NCBI GenBank assembly: GCA_041663585.1
Contig: JBAYMN010000014.1
Coordinates: 1-29,875, forward strand
Origin: JALOBO01 sp023228225
GTDB taxonomy: Bacteria > Bacillota > Clostridia > Christensenellales > UBA1242
Length of the DNA stretch: 29,875 nt
Direction: 5' to 3'
A program made the translations under genes and the position numbers. Shown one piece after another: positions 15,338 through 21,580 of this stretch; position 1 is the first letter of the stretch; the number at the start of each line of letters is the position of its first letter. The notes beneath the pieces are model-generated. The model saw only the letters and a program-made list of their open reading frames with translations. It had not been told where the DNA came from and did no database searches.

Positions 15338-16432
15338 ATGAATTTCTCTGAGGATAAGGATACAAAGACCAAAAAAAAAGCAATCGGCAATCAATTGTTT
15401 ACCGAAAATTTAAAAAATATAATGCGTGAAAAATCGCTATCACAACGCAAACTTGCGGAATTAACAGGCATTTCTGTCGCTAGTATAAACAACTATATAA
15501 ATAGGGTAAGCGATCCATCGATTGTTTTTTTACTAAAACTAAAAAATGCGTTTAATATTTCAATTGACAGTTTATTAACTGAAAAACTTAATTCAAATGC
15601 TGAACAGATTAATATCAATATTCTGAACAGTGAAAACAAATATTTAGCACCTGCAACTAGTTATAGAAATTATTTGGGCAATTATATCGTGTATTATTAT
15701 GATTCCGCCGCTTATAAAGGAAAATCAGCCAGCACAACAAAAGATGCACTTCGTTATGGAGTTGTAAGTATTTATGAAACACAGAATAAACATATTATTA
15801 ACGAACAATTTAAAGTAGCAACTACTTTTGTGAAAATTAGAGAGGAAGCCGAAAATTTAAAACGCGAATTAGATAAATTAGAATCGCCCACCGAAGAAGC
15901 GATTTTAACAATCCAATCTAAATATGGTGCAGAATACTCGGGTAAAATTGAACTTACATTCTCACAAACTTTTATTTTAATAGAAAGTCCTTTATATAAT
16001 GACAAGGCACTTATAATATTTAACAATCCGCCCACTACAAAAAAATATGTAGGTGGAATTGGCACTGTTAGTTCTATCTCCCGTGGGCGCGAGCAAATGC
16101 CTTGCATACAATTTATAATACTTTCTAGGTATATTTTAAGTATTGCAGATGGCGAAATTTACAACATGCTGGCTCTCGGCGAAATGGATATAGATGTAAG
16201 AAACGAAACCGAACAGTTGCTAAAATTGTTTAAAAATCTTTATATAACTCCCGTTCAAAATGGAGAAACAGAAGTGCTTGAAGATTATCAAAAATTTAAA
16301 ATAATGCAAAACAGCGTAGAACTTATGGTCGAAAATTTAATTGAGGCAAATATGTTTAGATTTGCAAAAATATCCAACTTTGATGATGATAACTATTATA
16401 GAATAATTAAATCCGAAGCAACTGAATTGTAG
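15338..16432 (+). CDS. XRE-family DNA-binding protein with unknown C-terminal domain
   Basis: A 364-residue protein. Residues about 22-80 form a Cro/C1-type helix-turn-helix (NLKNIMREKSLSQRKLAELTG, then SVASINNYINRVSDPS), so it binds DNA. The remaining 280 residues are an alpha/beta region of unknown family, beginning with a tyrosine-rich strand (YRNYLGNYIVYYYDS), with a charged helical stretch around 170-190 (REEAENLKRELDKLESPTEE) and a conserved-looking segment GGIGTVSSISRGREQMP. This looks like a sensor or effector domain. The start is decided by GGAGG at 15324-15328, 9 bases from ATG. Its TAG stop overlaps the ribosome site of the next gene, so the two are translationally close and surely cotranscribed. 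It may regulate the HD-TGS gene; that is inference. Confidence 0.85.
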   Translation: MNFSEDKDTKTKKKAIGNQLFTENLKNIMREKSLSQRKLAELTGISVASINNYINRVSDPSIVFLLKLKNAFNISIDSLLTEKLNSNAEQININILNSENKYLAPATSYRNYLGNYIVYYYDSAAYKGKSASTTKDALRYGVVSIYETQNKHIINEQFKVATTFVKIREEAENLKRELDKLESPTEEAILTIQSKYGAEYSGKIELTFSQTFILIESPLYNDKALIIFNNPPTTKKYVGGIGTVSSISRGREQMPCIQFIILSRYILSIADGEIYNMLALGEMDIDVRNETEQLLKLFKNLYITPVQNGETEVLEDYQKFKIMQNSVELMVENLIEANMFRFAKISNFDDDNYYRIIKSEATEL

Positions 16433-16443
16433 GAGATTTGTTT

Positions 16444-17895
16444 ATGGATAGCGACATTATTTTTAATAAATTAATGCAACATTTGCAAAAAAAAGGTGTG
16501 AATGACACTGAATATGTTATAAAGGCATACGAAACCGCAAAAAGATTGCATGATGGTCAATTTAGAAAAGGTGGCGAACCCTATATTATTCACCCCGTTT
16601 GCGTTGCTTCAATACTAGAAGAACTAGATTTTGAGTCGCCGGTTTTAGCCGCTGCACTACTACACGATGTCGCAGAAGATTGTAATTTTACCGTAGCACA
16701 AATCGAACAAGAGTTTACCAAAAAAATTGCGCAAATCGTTGATGCGGTTACCGCAATAAAAATTAAAGAAGAAGACCAAATAAATTATGAATACCCGCGC
16801 ATTGAAGAACAAACACTTACATATGAAAAATTAGTAAATATTGGCAGAATAAATAAATTAGCATTTTATATTAAACTTGCCGATAGATTACATAATCTAA
16901 GCACTATTAATTGTTTTCCTAAATACAAGCAAATTGAAAAAGTTAAAGAAACCGAAATTTGGATTTTGCCAATCGCTAAACTTTTAAAAGCAAGCCATTT
17001 TTATTATGGTATAAAGGGTGAATGTTTAAAAATAATTAATAGCGAATTATATTTGCATTTATTTAACGAATATAAAAAATTTTGTACTATTAATAAGAGT
17101 CTATTTAAAAATCTTGTGGACTTAATTAATGTAAATTCATATACCTTTTTACACAAAAATACAGATTTAAATATAAAATTTAAAAACGCTATGCTAGAAA
17201 ATGTAAGCATATATGAACTGTGGGAAATGCTATCACGCGAAAATACTGAAAGCGATTTATTACAATTTTATTTTAACAAATTCAATAGTGTACAAACAAA
17301 TAAATTGATTTTAATATACGAGGGCATTGCAAAACCCGAAGTTTTACGCCAGTTTATTTTTGGACTCGCCGATTTACCCGCATTAAACAAAAAATTTACA
17401 ATAATAGGTATTGATAAAAACAGTCTTACAAATAATAATTATTATATTTGTACTGACAAATTTAAAAATAGATATCAAGTATTTATTATGTCCGAATGCG
17501 ATTATATCAAAATGCGTAACGGTAGCACCGATGGTGTAGAAATTCCACAAGTAGATGACGGTGAGGTTACAGAAGCACTAATAAAACAAATAAAAGTAAG
17601 AACAGTAGATAATGATTTGGTTGTACTACCCGAAGGCTCCACAGTGCTAGATTTTGCTTTTAAAATTCATAATGATTTTGGCTTTTCGTGTATGTACGCT
17701 TATTTAAATAAGTCGCCAAATAAGGCTCCAATTCACACTGTACTCAATGATGGCGATAGAATTGAACTTGTTATAAGCCGTGACTTAAAGAACGACCAAT
17801 GCATAAATATCGCACAATTACGCTGGATTACATATGCAAAAACCGAATACGCACAAAAAAAATTAATAAAATATTTTGAAAGCAAATATGAATAG
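16444..17895 (+). CDS. RelA/SpoT-like HD-TGS protein without a recognisable synthetase domain
   Basis: A 483-residue protein. Residues about 20-190 are a RelA/SpoT-type HD hydrolase domain: R41-K in FRKGGEPYIIHP (H50), LLHDVAED (H74, D75, E78, D79) and KLADRLHNLST (D147, N151, T154). These match the positions known to be needed for (p)ppGpp hydrolysis in Rel. About 190 residues follow in which I see none of the synthetase motifs. Residues about 383-447 are a TGS domain (IKVRTVDNDLVVLPEGSTVL and on to LNDGDRIELVI), then the short helix (LRWITYAKTEYAQKKLI) that follows TGS in Rel proteins. The ACT and zinc-finger parts are absent. ATG at 16444 is preferred over TTG at 16438 because AGGAG (16431-16435) is 8 bases from ATG but only 2 from TTG. 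It likely lowers (p)ppGpp. Confidence 0.85.
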   Translation: MDSDIIFNKLMQHLQKKGVNDTEYVIKAYETAKRLHDGQFRKGGEPYIIHPVCVASILEELDFESPVLAAALLHDVAEDCNFTVAQIEQEFTKKIAQIVDAVTAIKIKEEDQINYEYPRIEEQTLTYEKLVNIGRINKLAFYIKLADRLHNLSTINCFPKYKQIEKVKETEIWILPIAKLLKASHFYYGIKGECLKIINSELYLHLFNEYKKFCTINKSLFKNLVDLINVNSYTFLHKNTDLNIKFKNAMLENVSIYELWEMLSRENTESDLLQFYFNKFNSVQTNKLILIYEGIAKPEVLRQFIFGLADLPALNKKFTIIGIDKNSLTNNNYYICTDKFKNRYQVFIMSECDYIKMRNGSTDGVEIPQVDDGEVTEALIKQIKVRTVDNDLVVLPEGSTVLDFAFKIHNDFGFSCMYAYLNKSPNKAPIHTVLNDGDRIELVISRDLKNDQCINIAQLRWITYAKTEYAQKKLIKYFESKYE

Positions 17896-17928
17896 AACTA
17901 ACGCCACTTTAAAGTGGCGTTAGTTCTA
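17893..17928. repeat. 36-bp perfect palindrome at the end of the HD-TGS gene
   Basis: An 18+18 perfect palindrome centred on TTTAAA, starting at the TAG stop codon and ending TAGTTCTA. In RNA it makes a long GC-containing hairpin, but no T-run follows (AATGTAAAATG), so it may be an mRNA-stabilising or Rho-dependent end rather than a classic terminator. Confidence 0.85.
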
Positions 17929-17999
17929 AATGTAAAATGTAAAATTAATGTAAAAAAATAATCCGCACACCTAACGACATAGTGAAATATAAAAAAGTA

Positions 18000-18028
18000 T
18001 TGATATTATTAAAAAATTGGGTTATAAT
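18000..18028 (+). promoter_or_regulatory. tRNA-Leu promoter
   Basis: TTGATA (18000-18005), 17-bp spacer, TATAAT (18023-18028), about 10 bases before the mature 5' end. Confidence 0.8.
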
Positions 18029-18038
18029 GTTTTTGCTT

Positions 18039-18124
18039 GTCGGGGTGGCGAAATGGCAGACGGGCTAGATTCAGGTTCTAGTTGTAGAAATACTGTATGG
18101 GTTCAAGTCCCTTCCCCGACACCA
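18039..18124 (+). tRNA. tRNA-Leu (anticodon CAG)
   Basis: An 86-base class II tRNA. Acceptor stem GTCGGGG/CCCCGAC, discriminator A and genome-encoded CCA. Anticodon stem CTAGA/TCTAG with loop TTCAGGT, giving anticodon CAG for Leu CUG codons. The long variable arm GTA-GAAA-TAC and T-loop TTCAAGT are present. Two stem positions look mispaired: G10-G25 in the D stem and T50-T64 in the T stem (ATGGG/CCCTT). Strong promoter and terminator on either side suggest it is expressed. Confidence 0.9.
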
Positions 18125-18130
18125 AATTTG

Positions 18131-18157
18131 TTCCGCCTACTTAACGGATAGGCGGAA
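18131..18157 (+). terminator. Hairpin just after tRNA-Leu
   Basis: TTCCGCCTA (18131-18139) pairs perfectly with TAGGCGGAA (18149-18157), 9-base loop, no immediate T-run. It may help 3' processing or early termination ahead of the stronger terminator downstream. Confidence 0.5.
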
Positions 18158-18193
18158 AATGCCACCGTTTAAACGTCTTTTTAATTTTTATAG

Positions 18194-18230
18194 TAAAACC
18201 CCGAGTAACTTTTAGTTACTCGGGGTTTTA
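18194..18230. terminator. Strong bidirectional intrinsic terminator
   Basis: A perfect 17-bp stem (TAAAACCCCGAGTAACT with AGTTACTCGGGGTTTTA) and 3-base loop, with A- and T-runs at the stem ends. It lies between tRNA-Leu and the convergent membrane-protein gene. Confidence 0.9.
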
Positions 18231-18246
18231 CGTTTGGTAAGCGGAA

Positions 18247-19230
18247 TTATTTTACTTGTTCTTCTATTTTTTGATTTATGTTGTAAGTTTCTATAACTGA
18301 GTTGTTTGTTACTTCTACTACACTAAATGCTCCGGATTTTAAACTTCTTGTCATATAATCATAAACAATATTTGGATTTTGTATGAGTTCTTCACAAACA
18401 ATCATATCCATGCTGACAGTATCCGATTTAGTGCATATTAAATAATTCTGCCAAGCGTATTTACCATTAAATGTTTCTATTTTCTTTTGCTCTATAACAT
18501 TAGACCGTACTTCAAAAGAAACTTTATTGTTTACACTGTCGTAAACGGGTGCACCTACATAATATATTGAGGCTAGTATTTTAAATGTACCGTCTAAATT
18601 TGCAAATTCTTGGTCTGATAATTGCAAAACTTTTTTATTTATTTCATAACGATATTTATCTTCATTTTGTATTTTTAATGCTAAATTTTCTAAAATGTTA
18701 ACATCACAACCATAATTAATTGCTGTGTTTTTAATTATTTCGCCAGCCACAATATTAATAAAAGCATTTAGCGTTGCTTGGGTATTTTTCGCTCCTAAAA
18801 GTCTTTCAATTTGCTTTAAAGAACTATTATTTAAACTGTATTCTGCCATTGCGTATTTTGTACTGTTAACTCCTTCCAAAGTGGCTATTCCGTAAAATGC
18901 AATACTGCTTTCTTCTTTGTTTAAATTAACGCCACGCACATTAAAATTATTAATGGTTTTAATCTCAGAATCACCGGCATAAAATCTATTAATTGAGTCC
19001 GTAATTTTATTTTCTAATGCTTTCTCTACATTTTTTTCAGCAAAACTTGAAAACCCAAATATATAACTAATGCCAAAAGTAGCAACAGTTGTAATTGCTA
19101 CGATAATCCAGCGCTTTTTCACCTTTAAATATTCTATGGCTGTATCAATAAATGATAAATCTTTACTTATCGCTTCTTTTTCTTTATTTTCCAGTTTTTC
19201 TTTTTGGGAAATTATTTTTGGCTTATTCAT
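18247..19230 (-). CDS. Membrane-anchored protein of unknown function
   Basis: A 327-residue protein with a charged cytoplasmic N-terminus of about 40 residues (KPKIISQKEKLENKEKEAI), one membrane segment at about 41-60 (WIIVAITTVATFGISYIFGF) and an extracytoplasmic domain of about 265 residues, mixed alpha/beta, with no motif I recognise. The topology is probably N-in, type II. An upstream TTG frame extension (to 19242) is rejected: it would consist of the ribosome site itself (TTGAGGAGCAAT), and the ATG at 19230 follows AGGAG by 4 bases. It has its own promoter, TTGACT-17-TATTAT. It lies next to aspS but has its own transcript. Confidence 0.75.
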   Translation of the reverse strand: MNKPKIISQKEKLENKEKEAISKDLSFIDTAIEYLKVKKRWIIVAITTVATFGISYIFGFSSFAEKNVEKALENKITDSINRFYAGDSEIKTINNFNVRGVNLNKEESSIAFYGIATLEGVNSTKYAMAEYSLNNSSLKQIERLLGAKNTQATLNAFINIVAGEIIKNTAINYGCDVNILENLALKIQNEDKYRYEINKKVLQLSDQEFANLDGTFKILASIYYVGAPVYDSVNNKVSFEVRSNVIEQKKIETFNGKYAWQNYLICTKSDTVSMDMIVCEELIQNPNIVYDYMTRSLKSGAFSVVEVTNNSVIETYNINQKIEEQVK

Positions 19231-19272
19231 ATTGCTCCTCAAATAATGTTAATTCAAATTAATAATTAATTA

Positions 19273-19301
19273 ATAATATCATTAATACTACGTAAAGTCA
19301 A
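19273..19301 (-). promoter_or_regulatory. Promoter of the membrane-anchored protein gene
   Basis: TTGACT (19296-19301), 17-bp spacer, TATTAT (19273-19278), giving a leader of about 35 bases. Confidence 0.75.
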
Positions 19302-19349
19302 TATTCATTTAAATTTTCAGTACTGGCTCTTTATTAATTAATTATATAC

Positions 19350-19376
19350 CTAGCACAGGCAAATTGCCTGTGCTAG
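19350..19376 (-). terminator. GC-rich hairpin after aspS
   Basis: CTAGCACAGGCAA (19350-19362) pairs perfectly with TTGCCTGTGCTAG (19364-19376), 10 bases past the aspS stop. No T-run follows on either strand, so termination may need a factor, or the hairpin protects the mRNA end. Confidence 0.6.
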
Positions 19377-19386
19377 TACAAGTTTA

Positions 19387-20685
19387 TTATGGAGTAATCC
19401 TTGTTGGCCCGCGGAATATATAAGTCGTTTCGCGAATATTGTAAAGGCAAAGCATAAGCATTAGTATTCTGGCAAGTCCCATTCCCATACCGCCGTGTGG
19501 AGGACAGCCATATTTAAAGAAATCAAGATAAAATTGAATATTTGGAAGAGTGAGCCCCTTAGCAAGTGCTTGTTCTTTTAATATCTCGTACCTATGCTCT
19601 CGTTGAGCACCCGTTGTTATTTCGGTGCCTTTATAAATAAGGTCATAGCTTTTTGTAGTAGTTGGATCATCTTCGTTCATCATATGATAAAATGGACGAA
19701 CAGTTTTAGGATAATTTGTTACAAACAGAAAATCATGTCCAAAATGTTCTTTGGCATATTGACCCATAAACTTTTCGCTTTCAGTATCAAAATCGCCGTC
19801 TTTTTCATAACTTTTATTAATACCGTTTTTATTTAATATTTCATATGCTTCCTTCATAGTAATTTTAGGAAAAGGCTTTTTTGGCACTTCAAATTCAAAT
19901 CCAAATTCTTTATTAATCTCTTCGCCTAAAATCTCTTTTACACGCTTGAAAGCATAAATAAGAAGATCTTCTTGGTGATTCATAAGATCATAATGAGAAT
20001 TAATATAACTTATTTCGCAGTCTATACCCGTAAATTCAGTGGTATGTCTTGCTGTAAACGATTCCTCAGCACGGAATACAGGTCCTATTTCAAAAACTTT
20101 TTCAAAACCTGATGCCATAGCCATTTGTTTATAGAATTGGGGCGATTGCGCCAAGTATGCTTTTTGGTTAAAATATTTTATCTCAAAAAGTCCTGACCCT
20201 GATTCTGATGGCGTAGATATAATTTTTGGTGAATGAATTTCTATAAAGTCATTACCAAGCCAAAATTCTCGCATTGCGTGTTCAAACACTGTTTGCACTT
20301 TAAATACAAGTGTTTTTTTGGTATTTCTAAGGTCAAGCCATCTATAATCCATACGCTGATCCGCACCAGTATTTTCATCAATGGGTGAAATTTCCGCCTT
20401 AGATTCCACAACAACGCTAGTTGGAATGATTTCTATTCCGCCCATTTTTACAAATTCATTTTTAACTGCTTGTCCTTTAACCGATACAACGCTTTCAGGA
20501 GTAAGAGCGGTGAAAATTTCGGCAATTTCCGGCAATTTTGATTTTTCCACAGTAATCTGCACTTTACCGGTAATATCTCTTAATACAATAAATTGGATCG
20601 ATTTTTGGTTGCGGATTTTTTCAACCCAACCTTGCAGTAAAATTTCTTTTTCAAACATAATTTCATTAACCAAAGTTCTCTGCAT
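19387..20685 (-). CDS. aspS: Aspartate--tRNA(Asp/Asn) ligase, archaeal type
   Basis: A 432-residue class IIb synthetase attaching aspartate to tRNA. It is the archaeal/eukaryal type, not the bacterial type of about 590 residues: no GAD insertion is present between motifs 2 and 3. Features in order: OB-fold anticodon-binding domain (about 1-105, ILLQGWVEKIRNQKSIQFIVLRD), DENTGADQRMDYRWLDLR, motif 2 FRAEESFTARHTTEFTG, and motif 3 HGGMGMGLARILMLML with the terminal GPTRITP. Many proteins of this type are non-discriminating and also make Asp-tRNA-Asn for GatCAB. At the position where Trp or His marks discriminating or non-discriminating archaeal enzymes, this one has Glu, so sequence alone does not decide. 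An asnS gene is also present at 24383. AAAGGAG lies 6 bases before ATG. It is preceded by a leader ORF and terminator, see 20706-20822. Confidence 0.94.
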   Translation of the reverse strand: MQRTLVNEIMFEKEILLQGWVEKIRNQKSIQFIVLRDITGKVQITVEKSKLPEIAEIFTALTPESVVSVKGQAVKNEFVKMGGIEIIPTSVVVESKAEISPIDENTGADQRMDYRWLDLRNTKKTLVFKVQTVFEHAMREFWLGNDFIEIHSPKIISTPSESGSGLFEIKYFNQKAYLAQSPQFYKQMAMASGFEKVFEIGPVFRAEESFTARHTTEFTGIDCEISYINSHYDLMNHQEDLLIYAFKRVKEILGEEINKEFGFEFEVPKKPFPKITMKEAYEILNKNGINKSYEKDGDFDTESEKFMGQYAKEHFGHDFLFVTNYPKTVRPFYHMMNEDDPTTTKSYDLIYKGTEITTGAQREHRYEILKEQALAKGLTLPNIQFYLDFFKYGCPPHGGMGMGLARILMLMLCLYNIRETTYIFRGPTRITP

Positions 20686-20705
20686 AAAATTCTCCTTTAT
20701 TTTCT

Positions 20706-20730
20706 AAAAAAGTGTAGCGCCTGCTACACT
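20706..20730 (-). terminator. Attenuator-like intrinsic terminator upstream of aspS
   Basis: AGTGTAGC (20730-20723) and GCTACACT (20718-20711) form a perfect 8-bp stem with a 4-base loop (AGGC), followed on the minus strand by TTTTTT. It lies 20 bases upstream of the aspS start and just ahead of its ribosome site, so it would stop transcription before aspS unless disrupted. A competing stem, TGCACAAA (20748-20741) with TTT-A-GTGTA (20733-20725), would occupy its 5' arm. Confidence 0.8.
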
Positions 20731-20768
20731 AAATAATTTTTTTGTGCACAAGCAAAACAAAGGCATAA

Positions 20769-20822
20769 TTAATTATGATCGTCATCGTAATTATTATCAT
20801 TAACATTTGACAATAGCCTCAT
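20769..20822 (-). CDS. aspS leader peptide rich in Asp and Asn codons
   Basis: A 17-codon ORF, MRLLSNVNDNNYDDDHN, ending in TAA. It has a strong ribosome site (AAGGAG at 20834-20829, 6 bases from ATG) and lies directly downstream of a promoter and upstream of an intrinsic terminator and aspS. Five Asn and four Asp codons make nine of 17, concentrated in the last 12. The remaining residues there are Val, Tyr and His. Codons 11-17 can themselves fold into a hairpin (AATTA/TAATT and GAT/ATC around a GACG loop). This is the arrangement expected for ribosome-mediated transcription attenuation by Asp-tRNA and Asn-tRNA levels. The mechanism is inference from layout; it is too short to be an ordinary gene. 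Confidence 0.75.
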   Translation of the reverse strand: MRLLSNVNDNNYDDDHN

Positions 20823-20847
20823 TGTTTGCTCCTTATAGTTTAATATT

Positions 20848-20875
20848 AGTATAACCAAAAACATCTAAAAGTCAA
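20848..20875 (-). promoter_or_regulatory. Promoter of the aspS leader and aspS
   Basis: TTGACT (20870-20875), 16-bp spacer, TATACT (20848-20853). Expected start near 20841 gives a leader RNA of about 155 bases containing the leader ORF and terminator. Confidence 0.8.
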
Positions 20876-20897
20876 TAACTTTAAATAAAACTGAAAA

Positions 20898-21473
20898 TTA
20901 TTTTATATAAATTAATATTTTAAAAGCGTCATCTATCGTGCTTAATTTTGATGCCATAGTATGTGTTTGAAGTGGATTATAAAAAGTATAGTCACACTCT
21001 GTCTCTTTTACAAACATTTGATAATGTCCATTTTTTAAATTAGAATAACCTAATATGCAAACAGTTGAATTTTGTGCTAATTCATCAAATTTTTCCACAT
21101 CAAAACTGATATTAGCATTTATTTTTTGTGCATTTAAAAACCAAATGATAGCAAATGGATTTGTACCAAGCACCGCATATAAATTTGTACCATAAAAATC
21201 AAATGCACGAATTGTATCTGAAATAGTTACATTTAAGTTCAAATATTTGCAAACGTTATATGTTGCAATCCAACCACAACCTTTGTTATAACTTTTACAA
21301 AACCCGTAATTAAAAACAGATGTACTACTTTGATTATTTATATATCCATCTTCAAAATCTATAAATGTTTGTTCTGCTATTACATTTTGATTATAGTTAA
21401 TTTGTGATGTTGTAAAAGAAATGGAAAACACAACAAAAATAAAAATACAAAATATAATAATTAATTTTCTCAT
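20898..21473 (-). CDS. Secreted C39-like cysteine peptidase-fold protein
   Basis: A 191-residue protein with an N-terminal hydrophobic segment (residues 4-20, LIIIFCIFIFVVFSISF), a signal peptide or membrane anchor. The mature part resembles the C39/papain-like fold: C66 in NKGCGWIATYNVC at a helix start, H150 in NGHYQMFVKE before a beta strand, and N166 in FYNP. These could be the Cys-His-Asn/Asp triad. C39 domains often process or cleave peptides, but solitary secreted ones are mostly uncharacterised, and no substrate or transporter is nearby. The GGAG site 7 bases before ATG supports the start. It has its own promoter, and the aspS leader transcript starts just beyond its stop. Confidence 0.65.
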   Translation of the reverse strand: MRKLIIIFCIFIFVVFSISFTTSQINYNQNVIAEQTFIDFEDGYINNQSSTSVFNYGFCKSYNKGCGWIATYNVCKYLNLNVTISDTIRAFDFYGTNLYAVLGTNPFAIIWFLNAQKINANISFDVEKFDELAQNSTVCILGYSNLKNGHYQMFVKETECDYTFYNPLQTHTMASKLSTIDDAFKILIYIK

Positions 21474-21490
21474 ATTTTAACTCCATATAT

Positions 21491-21519
21491 AAGATAACAT
21501 AATTACTGTTTTATCGCAA
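21491..21519 (-). promoter_or_regulatory. Promoter of the C39-like gene
   Basis: TTGCGA (21514-21519), 17-bp spacer, TATCTT (21491-21496). Confidence 0.6.
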
Positions 21520-21566
21520 TAAAAATTGATATTATTGATTATTAAATAGTTAATAAATACAATTTG

Positions 21567-21575
21567 TGATATAAT
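21567..21575 (+). promoter_or_regulatory. Extended -10 promoter of yigZ, leaderless arrangement
   Basis: TG-A-TATAAT with TATAAT at 21570-21575, only 5 bases from the ATG at 21581. There is no ribosome site between them, so transcription should start at or next to the start codon. The surrounding TTTGTGATATAATA matches the rdgB promoter exactly. Confidence 0.7.
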
Positions 21576-21580
21576 AAATT

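Noticed and set aside
16438..16443. TTG start for the HD-TGS protein
   Set aside because: It is only 2 bases from the AGGAG site; the ATG at 16444 is at a normal distance.
17929..18246. Integrative element attached at tRNA-Leu
   Set aside because: No integrase and no direct repeat of the tRNA 3' end was seen; the downstream gene order looks chromosomal.
19231..19242. N-terminal extension of the membrane-anchored protein from a TTG
   Set aside because: The extension is made of the ribosome site itself; the ATG at 19230 is the better start.
20686..20768. T-box riboswitch upstream of aspS
   Set aside because: No AGGGTGG T-box core or specifier loop; the layout fits a leader-peptide attenuator instead.
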